A DNA stretch of 64,000 bases from Ziziphus jujuba (Eukaryota > Streptophyta > Magnoliopsida > Rosales > Rhamnaceae): contig NC_083380.1 in the NCBI RefSeq assembly GCF_031755915.1, forward strand, positions 11,470,001-11,534,000, given 5' to 3'. A program made the position numbers and the translations under genes. Positions 48,048 to 59,787 of this stretch are shown piece by piece. How positions within the stretch are numbered: the first letter of the stretch is position 1; every line of letters starts with the position of its first letter. Under the pieces are notes generated by a model. The model was not told where the DNA came from. It ran no database searches and saw only the letters and a program-made list of their open reading frames with translations.

Positions 48048-48924
48048 GGCTAACCAAACCAAAGCCAAAGCCAGTTGTGTTCTCACACTTCTCTGGTTCT
48101 GAATTCTTTGTTCTGGGTTTTTGAAGTTAGGGTTTTAGCCGGTAATTATTCCACGTAAGAAAAAGAAAAAAAAAAAGAAGAAATAATTAAAATCAACGAA
48201 ATATTTAAACCAAAAAAAAATCCAAAAAGAAAAATGGTTAATGGACTTATGGTATGGGCTCAGCTTAAACGGGCTTAATGTAGTATTATGGGCTTATTCA
48301 AGATGGCAACAAAATGGGCTTTAAATCATAATATTTTTTTTATGTTAATCAAAATTTATATTTCTAACAAGAACGGCAAATTTAGAACAAATCTGTAAAA
48401 AAATTAAAGAAAAGAATCCATAATTATCCCCATGAAAAGGAAAATTCAATGCGTGCGTAGGTAGGTAGGACCAGAAAGATAATGATTTGTCTAATCCAAG
48501 CAGCCAAACAAACAACAATCCAGAAAATTAGTGTTGCAGACCCAAAGCTTTAGGCATCCTTGTCTCACAGCAAAAAAATAAAAATACCCACACAAAATTA
48601 CAAAGAAAATATTTTTCTGCCATTTCTCACGCAAACACACACACAACAAGAACAAATTTCTACCTTCTGTATTTCTTAAGCTCCCGCTCTCTCTCTCTCG
48701 TCTTGCTTTTTCTTGACGAAATTAAGCCCTCTTCTTTGTGAAACCTGTAGTTGATCAGATTTTCTTTAGCTTTGTTTTCGACGATCTGTGTTTTTTTTTT
48801 TTTTTTTGGGGGTACGGATCGTATCGGGGACCGAAACCGGAGTTGTTGATTGTTGAATTTTGGTAATCTCGCTCTCTCTTCCTGAATTTTTTGTGTCGAA
48901 TTTTATGAATTTATTGGTTCTCAG
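48048..48924. promoter_or_regulatory. shared head-to-head promoter of MPP10 and the PX gene
   Basis: The two start codons are 877 bases apart and point away from each other. On the MPP10 side a perfect telo-box (AAACCCTAA on the minus strand, 48127-48135) is followed upstream by three site II elements (TGGGCT at 48255-48260, 48289-48294 and 48315-48320). This pair of motifs is well known from plant ribosomal and ribosome-biogenesis genes. On the PX side there are a CA/CT-rich leader, a CT run near 48686-48698 and a poly-T run. A 62-base leader intron (about 48863-48924, gtaatc to ttctcag) could end directly at the PX start codon. Confidence 0.6.
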
Positions 48925-51900
48925 ATGATCAATGGAGAGGGGACTGATAGGGTCGCCTCCGAAGCCACCTCCTCTCTCCTCGATCGACACGATTCGTTGG
49001 ATCACAAATCGGACGATGGCGATGCGGCGTCATCTCGGTACTCTTCGTTCGGAGAATCGGAGTTCGAGCGGTACTGTAGCGCCAACTCGGTTATGGGAAC
49101 GCCGAGCATGTGTAGTACAATCACGGTTTATAACGACTGTGGGGAATCTGAATTCGGGTCCATGAAGAGTTTGGTGGGGTTTGGGGATGATAATAGTGGT
49201 TTGGAGAACTTCAGTTTGGGAGGGAGGATAGAAAGGAATCGTGACGAAATTAGAGTTTTGAGTGATAAAAGAATCGAATTCGGTAAAGGAAGTAGTAGTA
49301 GTGGTAGTGGTAATATTCGTGATGAAAAGAGTGTGAATTTTGGTGGGTCTAGTGGGTTTGAATTGTATGGTAATGATGAGCTTGGTTTTTCAAGTGAGGT
49401 TAATCATGGAGAGCTCGGTGTAAATGAATTGTTTTCTTGGAAGGTTGACAGTGAGTTGTCTCAGAGAACTGGGGTCTCAGAGTTCAACGATGATGTTGGA
49501 GGCGATAGCGGCGAAGATGATGAAGAAGGTTCTGTAGGATCCAGAGGGCTTGAAGGTGCTGAAGTAGTAGGAAATAGTATTGTTGAACAAAATTCTACTC
49601 AAGGGACTAAGAATCCAGATGGGTTTGGAAATGGTTCCCAATCTGGACCAACGGAGGATAGGAATTGCCTTGATGGGTTGGAACCAGAATCTGAGTTGCA
49701 ATGTGTTGTAAACGAGTTGGAGAGGGAAGAAGATGGAACTTCATCTAGAAATGAGCATTCAGAGGGTGAGGATTCGGTGTACAACTATGGTACAGATAAT
49801 GAGGGTAAAATTGGGTATGATTATGGTAGGAATGTAAGCTATGGACGAGAAGCTAAAGCAAAGAATGAAAATCCATTGCTTTATAACTCATCTGTAGCCT
49901 TTGGTTCAGAAGATTGGGATGATTTTGAGCTAGAAACCGGAAATGCTTTACTTTCATCTTCTAATATGAGTGCTTTCAGGAACCAGAAAGGAAAAGCTGT
50001 TGAAACTGAAAGGCAGCTTTTAAGTTCTGCTCCTGTAACCTCAGTTGGGTTTCCAACTAGTTATCAAATTGAGCAAGTTAAAAAATCGACAGATTTGCCT
50101 AGGGCCAGTACTCAAGTTCAAGTTGATTCTGAATCAGCAGAAATTGTAAACCATACTGTTGGAGCAACTGGTTTTCCAAATTCTGGTGAACCAGAGGAAG
50201 TGGAAAATGTGAGGGACATTGCTGTCGCCAGTTGGCAAGTACAAGCTACTGATGATTTGGTCGAGTTTACCAAAAGCTCTTTTACAACCCAATCTGGTTA
50301 TTCAAATGTTCATGAACCAGATCAAGCTGACAAAAGGGAAATTCCTTTTAACAACAATCAAGTTCAAGCTGTTGATGAATTGGTAGGCTGTCCTAAAAAT
50401 CGTTCTGTTGGCAATGTTTTCAAAATAGAGCAGGGTCCACTAGCAGAAACGTTTGCTGAAAAAATAGGTACGAACATCATAGATAATGCCACGCCAAAAG
50501 CGCATCAAAGTATGAATACTGAGGAGGTCATTAAGGTTGATGATTATCAAGCTTTGGAGAATCGAGAGCTGGGCAAATTAGAAGTAAAGTTGGACCCATT
50601 TGCTGACATATCAAGTAACAGACTTAGCTCGCAATCAACTATGTCTCCTAGAAATATCGAAGAAAAATTTAATGACGACTGCAAGCCAAAGGCTAAACCA
50701 TCAGCTTTTGAAGATAGTCCAGGGAAGAAGCCTCCTGTTTCATCAGATCACGCTAGAGGTCATCCACAACCGGTTAAGGTCAGTTATAATTGGATTAGTG
50801 TTAGATTTACCTTTTCTGGTTCTTTCCCTTATTCGTGGTAGAATTTCTTTGGTTGTAATGGAGTATTCATTACCATGCAAAGTCAATTTGGGACATGGAA
50901 TTTAATAGAAATAAGTGGAATTAACTTTGTAGCTTTTGGTTCCGGTCCTAGAACAAGCTTTAAAACCTGATGTATGCATATTTACTACTACCACAGTAGA
51001 AGCGCCTCATTTGTAACGTAATCAGTTTTGTAATTAGAGCTGTCCATCGTATCTTTTGTGGTTGAACACACTGATTCCTTTTCAATATTTTACTGAACAA
51101 TATTTGACCTGTAGGATAGGCGTTTTAAATAAGTACCTAGTTCAAGTCATAGGTTCAGGGAAGCATCATTCTTTTATAGTCACAAGTATTGTTCTTTTAC
51201 CGTTGGGTGGATTACAAGGGGCTGTCCTAAACATGGGTCACCTAAATTAGTTGATGAATAGCCTTCTTCCTACCTTATCTACCAACATGTCTCCTTTGTG
51301 CCAGTGGAGTCCAAGTCTCTAATGTGAAACTTTTAAGATGTGCCTGTATTAAAGTTAGAAATTAACTTTTGTTTGTAAATCATTTGTCATTCCACTTTGC
51401 AGACAGAAAATTTTGAGCTAAATGAATTCTATGATGAGGTAGTTAATGAAATGGAAGAAATTTTACTTGACTCCAGTGAGTCTCCTGGAGCAAGGTTCCC
51501 TCAGGGTAACAGGATATTACAGCCACAGCTATCTGTACCATTAAGAGATGGTGGATCCACTGCTTCTATATCGGGTGCTGATGATGCTTATTCATTTATT
51601 CAGAACCCAGTGAGAATTGATGGGATTGAGGTGGTAGGGGCAAGGCAGAAGAAGGGAGATGTCTCATTAAGTGAAAGGCTAGTTGGAGTGAAGGAATACA
51701 CTGTGTACAGAATTAGAGTATGGAGCGGCAAGGATCAATGGGAGATTGAACGCCGATACCGTGATTTCTTTACTCTCTATCGTCGGCTTAAAACGTTATT
51801 TGCAGACCATGGTTGGGATCTTCCTTCTCCATGGGCCTCTGTGGAAAAAGAATCTAGAAAGATTTTTGGGAATGCATCTCCTGATGTTATTGCTGAAAGG

Positions 51901-54057
51901 AGTCTTCTCATTCAAGAGTGTCTACGCTCGATTCTCCATTCCAGATTCTTTTCCACTTCACAGAGTGCATTGATATGGTTTTTATCTCCTCAAGATTCAA
52001 TTCCCAGTTCACCTGTGACATATACAATGGGGCCTCAGTCTATTACTAGAGGAGGTGGAGAAAACAGTTCTCCTTTGGGGAAGACCATATCACTTATCGT
52101 TGAAATTCAACCGTACAAGTCGATAAAGCAAATGCTAGAAGCTCAACATTATACTTGTGCTGGATGCCACAAGCATTTTGATGATGGAAAGACTCTTATA
52201 CGAGACTTTGCACAGACATTGGGATGGGGAAAGCCTCGCTTTTGTGAATACACGGGTCAATTATTTTGCTCATCATGCCATACAAATGATACTGCAGTCT
52301 TACCAGCAAGAGTATTGCACAGTTGGGATTTTACTCAATATCCAGTATCCCAGTTGGCTAAATCATATCTGGATTCCATACACGAGCAGGTGATTTAAAG
52401 AATGCCATTTCCTTTTTCATGAATATTTCACTCCGTGAGTCTAGCTGCTTTTTGTATGTTAGGAGTTGATATTAGACAAGTAATAACATGATAAAGTACT
52501 AGAATTTGTATTAAGATTTCCCTTTTGTCCTTGTAAATCTTAGCTGATGAAATTTGTTATGGCTAATGAGTTTTTTCTGTGATGCAGCCCATGCTTTGTG
52601 TCAGTGCAGTAAATCCATTCCTTTTTTCGAAGGTCCCAGCATTGCTTCATGTTATGGGTGTCAGGAAAAAAATAGGAACCATAGTTCCATATGTTCGGTG
52701 CCCATTTCGAAGGTCTATCATCAAAGGACTTGGGTCTCGAAGATATCTTCTTGAAAGCAATGATTTTTTTGCACTTAGAGACCTCATTGATCTTTCAAAA
52801 GGGGCCTTTGCTGGTTAGCTTCTAATCACAAGCTTAATTCATTACTTTAATGGCTTCTTGATTTACTTTTGAAATATAGTGAAAGGCTTATCATGTTGAT
52901 TGGAACTAGTTTACCTTTCAAAAATTGGCATCAGTTCCCGATCTGCCACTAGCCCTGGATAAATTATTTACTTTGGTGTCAAATTCAAAGTCTAGCAGGT
53001 GTTTAAGTAATATTCAGAGTTTTTAATGCTACTGATTGCTGCTAATGCCTGTTACTTCTTTAGTTTCTGCAATAATTGTGAGAACTAATGCATATTCTGA
53101 TGTATTTTTGGCAGTGCTACCTGTGATGGTGGAAACTGTCTTGAAGAAAATCCTGGAGCATATAACTGAGCAATGCCTCATATGCTGTGATGTTGGAGTT
53201 GCATGCGGTGCTCGACAAGATTGCAATGATCCATCTTCTCTCATTTTTCCTTTCCAGGTGAGCTTCCTGTATTTGATATGGTTGCCTACAACTTGGCTAT
53301 ATAATTAATATTTTTATTTTTCTCTTCTCCTGATTAATCACCTGTACTGGAAGTTGTTTATATGCCAAAGAGGGAGCATTTGAAAGAGTCTTCCACATAA
53401 TTTTTCTTATGATCCTAGGAATTTTTGTACACATCCTTGCTTATGCTTTTCTCCCCAGTGAGGTACTGTGTAATGTTCAATCGTTGCCATCTGGTTTTTC
53501 TTTCTATTATTGCCACAACAGAAACATGTTTGGAGGTGTCCATAGTTCATATTTTATACTTCATAGGGTCTGTCGAGGGCTGCAGATGAACTTGGGCACC
53601 CATACCTTTTATGTTTGAAAAACAACGTTAGCCAAGTGAAGGTTTCTGCCCCCTCATAGTTGCTTAAAAAAGTTTTAACTTCCTTAACCTTAGTATAATT
53701 GATCAATTAATAAGCATAGTTGTAATCTGACTAAAAACCTTTCAGCAGGAAGGTGAGGTTGAAAGGTGTCCCTCTTGTGGATCGGTATTCCACAAACTTT
53801 GCTTCAGCAAGCTTACAAACTGCCCTTGCGGGGCTTACCTCAGGATCGATGAGGCACTGAGGCTCACTAAGAAAGTAAGTCGTGGGACCAGTGGTGAGGT
53901 ATCTGGAGCTTTAGACTTTTTAGGACGATCAGGCTCTGGGGTGAGTGTAGGATTTCTCTCTAGATTGTTTACTAAGACAAAGTCAGAGGAGCTAAGAGAG
54001 CAAAAAAATGGTGATAATATCATCTTAATGGGTTCTTTGCCAAGTACTTCATTATGA
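48925..54057 (+). CDS. PX and Rubicon-homology (DUF4206) domain protein
   Basis: This is a plant PX protein of the AT3G48195 type. PX domains bind phosphoinositides. The Rubicon-homology domain of animal Rubicon and PLEKHM1 binds Rab7, so a role at endosome or vacuole membranes is inferred. Five exons join in frame: 48925-50778, 51403-52389, 52588-52813, 53115-53257 and 53749-54057 (about 1,172 aa). Residues 1-700 are acidic, Ser/Gly-rich and probably disordered. The PX domain spans about 712-815 (KEYTVYRIRVWSG, then the phosphoinositide-site motif ERRYRDFFTLYRRLK). The Rubicon-homology part runs from about 865 (CAGCHKHF) through CEYTGQLFCSSCH, VRCPFRR and CLICCDVGVACG to CPSCGSVFHKLCF and CPCGAYL, keeping its zinc-binding Cys/His pairs. 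The last acceptor is a tandem cagcag, so one Gln may be optional. It is complete and looks functional. Confidence 0.93.
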
Positions 54058-56380
54058 CCACATGTATTTTGCAATGTAGCATATGCTTTCTTTTTTTTCT
54101 TTTTTTTTTTTTTTTCTATTTTTTTGTTTTTGTTTTGGCGTTTGATTTTTGAAGCATGGAAATATCTGTTGTACCTTTTGGTTTGTTAGTCAAATAACTT
54201 TTACAGGCCAAACTCTGCTGTAGCCAAACCTTTTTGGTTGGTTGAAATTTTGTATTTCTGATTTTTCCATTGGCTGGTCATTCTTTGTAACATACAATCA
54301 CAATATAAGTTGTCCTCTCAGTTTGTATTAATAGAATTCAAACTTTCTTTTGTATCAAATAAAAATTCTGAGCAGAGCTGCTTCCATGGCTTACTAGGTG
54401 GGAAACAGGGAGAATTTTGTACTCCTTAGACACAAACACATGTGGGTTTCATGTGGACTACACTTGTGCTTGAATCTTGGGAATATGTTACTCCCGTAGT
54501 AGTGGAAAGTTATAATATATTTTATTATTGTTATTATTATTTTTTCTCTACTACAGGGTGCTTGCTTTAATGTGTTGTGGCCATATTTTAAGCAAAACTA
54601 AGGAACTGTTATTTTCAGCCCCTATTTAAAGATAGAGAAATTGGGAAAATATTTGGATGCAAATGTTAAAATAGTAAGAACTGATAATTTGGATATTTGG
54701 TTATAATCTTCATTTTTGCAGTTAAAATCTCATTGACAATATTGTTGATCTTATAAAGTTTATGAAGAATTGATGCCACTTCTTTCACATCCTAAATGAT
54801 CTCTATGCTTTATGGAATATTTGTTTGGAGTTTTAACGTGAATTTTAGGGACTTATATTTAAGACCACTTCTATCTTTTACTGTATCCTAGTTTGTAAAA
54901 GTGAAGATAAAATAGAAGAAAAAGAAATTTAAATTTGTTACTAAAATATTTATATAGAGTATGAATTTCCCCACATTTTGAGAATAAAATGTGCTTTGAC
55001 TGATTGATTCTTTATGATAAGGAATATAATGCATATAAATTGTGGTGGAGATGCTATATATATAAGAAACCCTTTTCTACTATTCTTTAAAAGAATCACA
55101 AAAATAAATCCATATATAAGATTGCCTAAAGAGCCACATAGAATAATTCTTGTGGAAACCGTTCACACGTTGTCAATTACTAAATTTAACTTTCTTACAT
55201 TTTCGTCTGTGAAAAAAATTTACCAAAACTCTTTGTTAACATATCCGAAAACAGTAGTTTCTCCTGAATCACCACCTTTTTTTTTTTTTTTTTTTTTGAG
55301 TGAAAAGAACTCCCTATTCCTGACCAACTTTGAGTCTTTGACTTGTCTTTTGAGATTGCACTTTGAAGTTGATATATAATGAAACAGAATGGCTGATTAG
55401 GATTAAGTTGCATGAAACTTTTTTGGAACCAACGGCTGAATGTGGGATGACTTTTTTCCGCTATATTCCTTCTCTATTGGGTTTGAAAACATGGTTGGGA
55501 ATCTGGAATTATAAAAATGTGAGGCTGAGAAACCCTTTTGCCAGCAATACTAACGCTAAACAAATTTGGTTTCCGAAGTTGAGCCAGATTTAGGACTATT
55601 GAAATAAAAATAAATAAATAAATAAAATCGTCCAAAGAAAAATAAATAAAAGCATCTCATATCACAAGCGTCGATTTTCTGTGAAAATTGACACCCATTA
55701 GGCCATATTTAAACCTTCCAACCATGTGCCTTTCTTTGTACAACACCAAAAAGTAACACTATATTTACACTTATACCTGCATAATAACTACAAATTCTTT
55801 AAGTAATATTATATTTGCTATCAACTAGTTTTAGTGTCCATGGAAAATGGTAGTTCAATAGAACTCCAACCTAGCTCAGAATTTATTACCCAAAAAAAAA
55901 AAAAAAAAGCTCAGAATTTGTATGAATCCTCCTGAAATGAAAGGTTGTTTTTGTTTTCAGAGATATCTAGCATACCCATTTGACTTTTATCTCTAATTCT
56001 ACTAAAGCAAGAATTTTTAATTTTATGTTTTCAAATTATAATAATTACCTTTTCTTTTGGACTAGTAAAACCATGAGCTATCTTGTTTTTTAGTAAACCC
56101 TTGACCTATTTTGTTGCTTTCCGCCGTTGAATGCTCTTTTATGTTTTTTATCCACCATATAGCTCACCGGTACTCGTGGTGAGCTACAACAAACAAGCCC
56201 AAGTGCAATAATCTTCCACTTGAAATGTGATAGTCGTGCAACTGAATGCAAAGAAAACCTAATTCTGTTTATAAATTTAAAAAAAAAAAAAAAAAAAAAA
56301 GAATCATATACAAAATTTTTGAAACTATGATATGATTAAGAACAAAAATATCACCCTCAAAAAAAATATATATATTGGTG
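54058..56380. other. intergenic sequence containing duplication copy A
   Basis: After the 3' UTR of the PX gene, blocks at about 54165-54300 and 55160-55700 match copy B at 58.3-59.45 kb. Between them is about 860 bases found only here. A poly-T run lies at 55268-55287. The 121-codon ORF at 55014-55379 shows no domain and spans that homopolymer. Confidence 0.55.
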
Positions 56381-56383
56381 CAA

Positions 56384-56810
56384 AGAGCTAAACAGATATT
56401 CATAGAATTTCCTCAAAGTGAAATCTATTTCTATTATGCTATTTTCCCTCTCATTTTCCCCAATACTAAGGTTAGCTACCATGAGCACGCCTTGTACTTT
56501 AAATTTGATATAGAATTTTTCTTCCCCACCATTTTCTGTGTAACCGAACAAACACATAAGTGTTTCAACACCAAACCACCCCCCCACCCCCGGCGCCCAA
56601 AAAAAAAAAAAAAAAAAAAAAAATCCCTAGAGAGCTAAACAGATATTCATAGAATTTCTTCAAAGTAAAATCTATTTCTATACGCCATTTTCCATCTCAT
56701 TTTCCCTAATATTACGTTAGCTAAATTGAAGTGAGCACGATTGTATTTTGAATTTGACATAGAACTCTCTTTCTCACCATTTTCTTCGTAACCAAACAAC
56801 AGAAAAGTGC
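56384..56810. repeat. diverged tandem repeat of about 250 bp
   Basis: Copy 1 (about 56384-56560) and copy 2 (about 56633-56800) share gagctaaacagatattcata, then gaattt-ctcaaag, tctatttctat, gttagct and aaccaaacaa-type ends. A third partial copy of the end (caccgttttctccgtaagca) is at about 56905-56925. On the minus strand these read like the 5'-leader intron text of a plant gene, and a CT-rich leader (57055-57082) lies just upstream. No coding exon follows, so an abandoned promoter is possible. Confidence 0.6.
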
Positions 56811-57054
56811 GAAAAGGCGAGGGAACGCAATTCGAAGAGTACGACGCTATAACTTTTTTCTATTCTAAAAATTTTCATTCTTCTCGAATAATTTGTTTTT
56901 TTCATCACCGTTTTCTCCGTAAGCAAACAACAGACACAGAATCGCACTCACATTGAATCTGAAAACGATGATAGAAAAATTAACAGAATCCAAAATTTTA
57001 ACCCTAAAAAACTAATTGCAAAGGAAAATGGGAGAGAGTACCTTAGAAGTCTTG

Positions 57055-57085
<31 letters not shown>

Positions 57086-57274
57086 TCGGAGAAAGTGAGA
57101 AAATGAGTCTTTGGATTGAAAATTGCAATGCAATGACATCACAAAATTCTAACCTTGTAGAGTGAGTCTCCATTTCTAAGTTATAACCATAATTAATAAA
57201 ATTTTCAATTATCATTTGTTTAATTATTCACCCCAAAAAAAATTATGATTGGAAAATATTTATTTTGAGAACAA

Positions 57275-57310
<36 letters not shown>
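57055..57310. repeat. (GA)n and (TA)n microsatellites
   Basis: A GA run lies at about 57055-57080 and a TA run at about 57279-57308. The surrounding sequence is noncoding. Confidence 0.85.
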
Positions 57311-57311
<1 letters not shown>

Positions 57312-58066
57312 CTTTGGAGAAGGATTAACTTATTCAGAACAAAAAAATAATGTAATTAATTATGACCCTTTGGAAAATAATAATAATAATAATAATGAGT
57401 TTCATTATAAGTTGGAGTGGAAAAAAAGGTACCTTTGAGAATATTTTTCTTAAAAAAGAAAAGAAAGAAAGACAGAAAGAAATTAAGAAGAAGATTGATT
57501 ATTCGGCTAAACAAAGTTCAGCATAAAAAAAATTAAAAAAAAAAACCTTTGTTATGGGTGATTTTAATAGAATTATATAACAAAGAAGAGAGTTTATGGT
57601 TTTAAAAAAAATAAAATAAAATCCAAGTGTAATTGGTTTCAAGGGAGATAAAATACAAAATATTTTCATCTTTCTACTCTTATTAGAGCAGAGAAATTAG
57701 TATTAACATTTTTGTTTTTCTACTAATTAAAATACTCTTATTAGACAGAGAGTAGACTATTAGACTAGCATAATACTTTTATATTTCAAAAACAAAAGCT
57801 ATAGCTACTTTAAAAAAGTTCTAATTTCCTTATCCTGACCACATGTCTTTTACACGGTATCAATATCATATTTGTTTGTGGTTTTTTATTTATTTTTGGT
57901 TTTTTATTTAACTTTTTTAAAAACATGATATATATAATATATGGATTTACTCTGATGAAAAAAGGTGTCCATTTCAAAAACGCCTAATGTGCATCTTTTA
58001 CAGGTTATGCATGCCAGCAAGTCATTTGCCGACCTCTTTCCAAATGTGAGCACAGATGAGCTGATT

Positions 58067-58102
<36 letters not shown>

Positions 58103-58255
58103 CGTTTTTATGATGCGATCTGTCAGCATATAGATCTGTATCAAAATTGATATTTTTTTTATAAAGAATATTAATTTTATTGTATACAGTATACATTAAA
58201 ATCGATAGTTTTTTTTTTAAATATCGATTTTTATTCAGATCCACATATCCGTACT
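57311..58255. other. intergenic sequence
   Basis: No gene is supported. An isolated exon-like segment (ttttacag, then an open 14-codon stretch, then a gtgagc donor) lies at 58000-58048, but no partner exon was found. A TA microsatellite lies at 58073-58100. Confidence 0.45.
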
Positions 58256-58259
58256 TTGC

Positions 58260-59450
58260 ACCCAGTACCTTTTGGATTATTAGTTAACTAATTTTTATTT
58301 GTCGTGGCAGCCAAACTTTTGAGGTAGGTTGGGATTTTGTATTTCTGATTTTTCCATCAGGCTGGTTATTCACACATAGTCAATTACAAAATTTAACTTT
58401 CTGTCTTACATGTTCTTCTAGGGAGAAATTTACAGAAAATCTTTGTTTTCTCTCAAAAATAGTTTCATTTTCTCTCTCTGAAATAGTGAAAACCTGTTTC
58501 TTGCTTAATGTCCAAAAATAACCTATCACGTAGATGTTGGTCGTAGTTTAATTAGGACATGAGAAGACAAAATAATCGACATTAGACATGGCAATTAAAG
58601 AACAACACAAAACTGTGGCCCAATGTTTTTTTACCCTTAAACATGATTATGTTGTTGAGTTTATAATTAGCACATTGAAAAAGCAGGAATCTTTTTTGAT
58701 GGTTGATGGGTTTTTTATGGTACATAGGTCGGTCTGTTGTAGCCCCAAAAAACATCAAAAACAGTTGCTACAATGCTTTTCTTTTCTCATTTAAAAAAAA
58801 AAATGAAAAGGAAAAAAAAAACATATCCAAAAACAGATATATTTCCTAAACCACCACCTTTAAAAAAGTAAAAAGATGTCCTTATTATTCCTCACCTTCT
58901 TTGACTTAGCCTTTTTTGATTGTAATGGAAATTGATTCATTAAAATAATAATAATAATAATGGCTGACTAGGATAGCTATATGAACTTTTTTGCAACTTA
59001 AACTTTTTTGCGTCAATTATCATTTATAAATTAAAAGCAAGGGTCAGTTTCCAGTTTACACAGACCTTTTCCTTTTAATCTTTTTCTTTTTCTGAGAGAT
59101 TTTGGTAATCTGCAAGAAACAGCTGAATGTGAATGACTTTTTTTTCCTCAATTCCTTCTCTTTTGGGTTTGAAAACATGGAATCTGGAATTGTAAAACAA
59201 GAGTTGCCAATAAGATTAAAACTAAACAAAATTTGGTTGCTATGCTAAACTTAGTGGCTCTGACTCTTGAGTACAGGACCATAATCACTGCTACATAATT
59301 TGGCAGATTTAAGTACTATTACACTAAAAATCATTTGTCAAGAACGATAAAAAATAAAATAAAATAAAAAATCTTATATTACAAGCATCCATTTTCTGTA
59401 AAAATTGACGGCCATTAGCCAAATTTATTTTCCCAAACAATAAACTTTCA
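58260..59450. repeat. direct duplication copy B (of 54165-55700)
   Basis: Shared blocks appear in the same order as in copy A. They are tttgtatttctgatttttcc (54248 and 58338 regions), cacac-gtcaattac followed by aaatttaactttct, catatcc-aaaacag, caccaccttt, agctgaatgtg, ttgggtttgaaaacatgg and ttttctgt-aaaattgac. Copy B lacks the 860-base middle of A and has its own insertion of about 380 bases at 58430-58820. Neither copy has a convincing gene. Confidence 0.7.
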
Positions 59451-59787
59451 AGTCTTCCTAGAAAAACACACTAAAAAAATGATAAAAGATCTATAAGAAA
59501 GAATATTTCTCCCAGCAATTCCTTTCCAATCTTTATGTAGTTACAAGTTTGCAATTCCAGTAATAATGCTTGTATAAACAAACTAAGAATGTTGGTTTTT
59601 CCAGTTTCTTGTACATCTTTGTGTATCATCCAAAACTTACTATAATAGATATTGTTGTCCATGAACCTGCTCAAGATATGGATCTACTATACTTCTAAAA
59701 TATAATCTCTGATCTTTTTTGCTCTTTCTTTCTCCTTCTGTAAAGAATTTCAACAAATTTTTGCTTTGGCCGAACTTCTAGCCCAAG

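Noticed and set aside
48048..48086. Upstream in-frame extension of MPP10
   Set aside because: The earlier start at 48086 is GTG, not ATG, and the family begins at the Met-Ala-Thr-Thr start.
53480..53640. Exon-like stretch between PX-gene exons 4 and 5
   Set aside because: Joining 53257 directly to 53749 gives the conserved FPFQEGEVERC order; inclusion is not needed and no family match was seen.
55014..55379. 121-codon ORF in the 54-56 kb spacer
   Set aside because: It crosses a poly-T run read as poly-Phe, has no domain, and the frame is not preserved in duplication copy B.
58000..58048. Isolated exon-like segment with acceptor and donor
   Set aside because: Fourteen open codons without any partner exon on either side are not enough to support a gene.
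58588..58794. 68-codon ORF in duplication copy B
   Set aside because: It lies in the insertion private to copy B, has no recognisable motif, and is within chance expectation.
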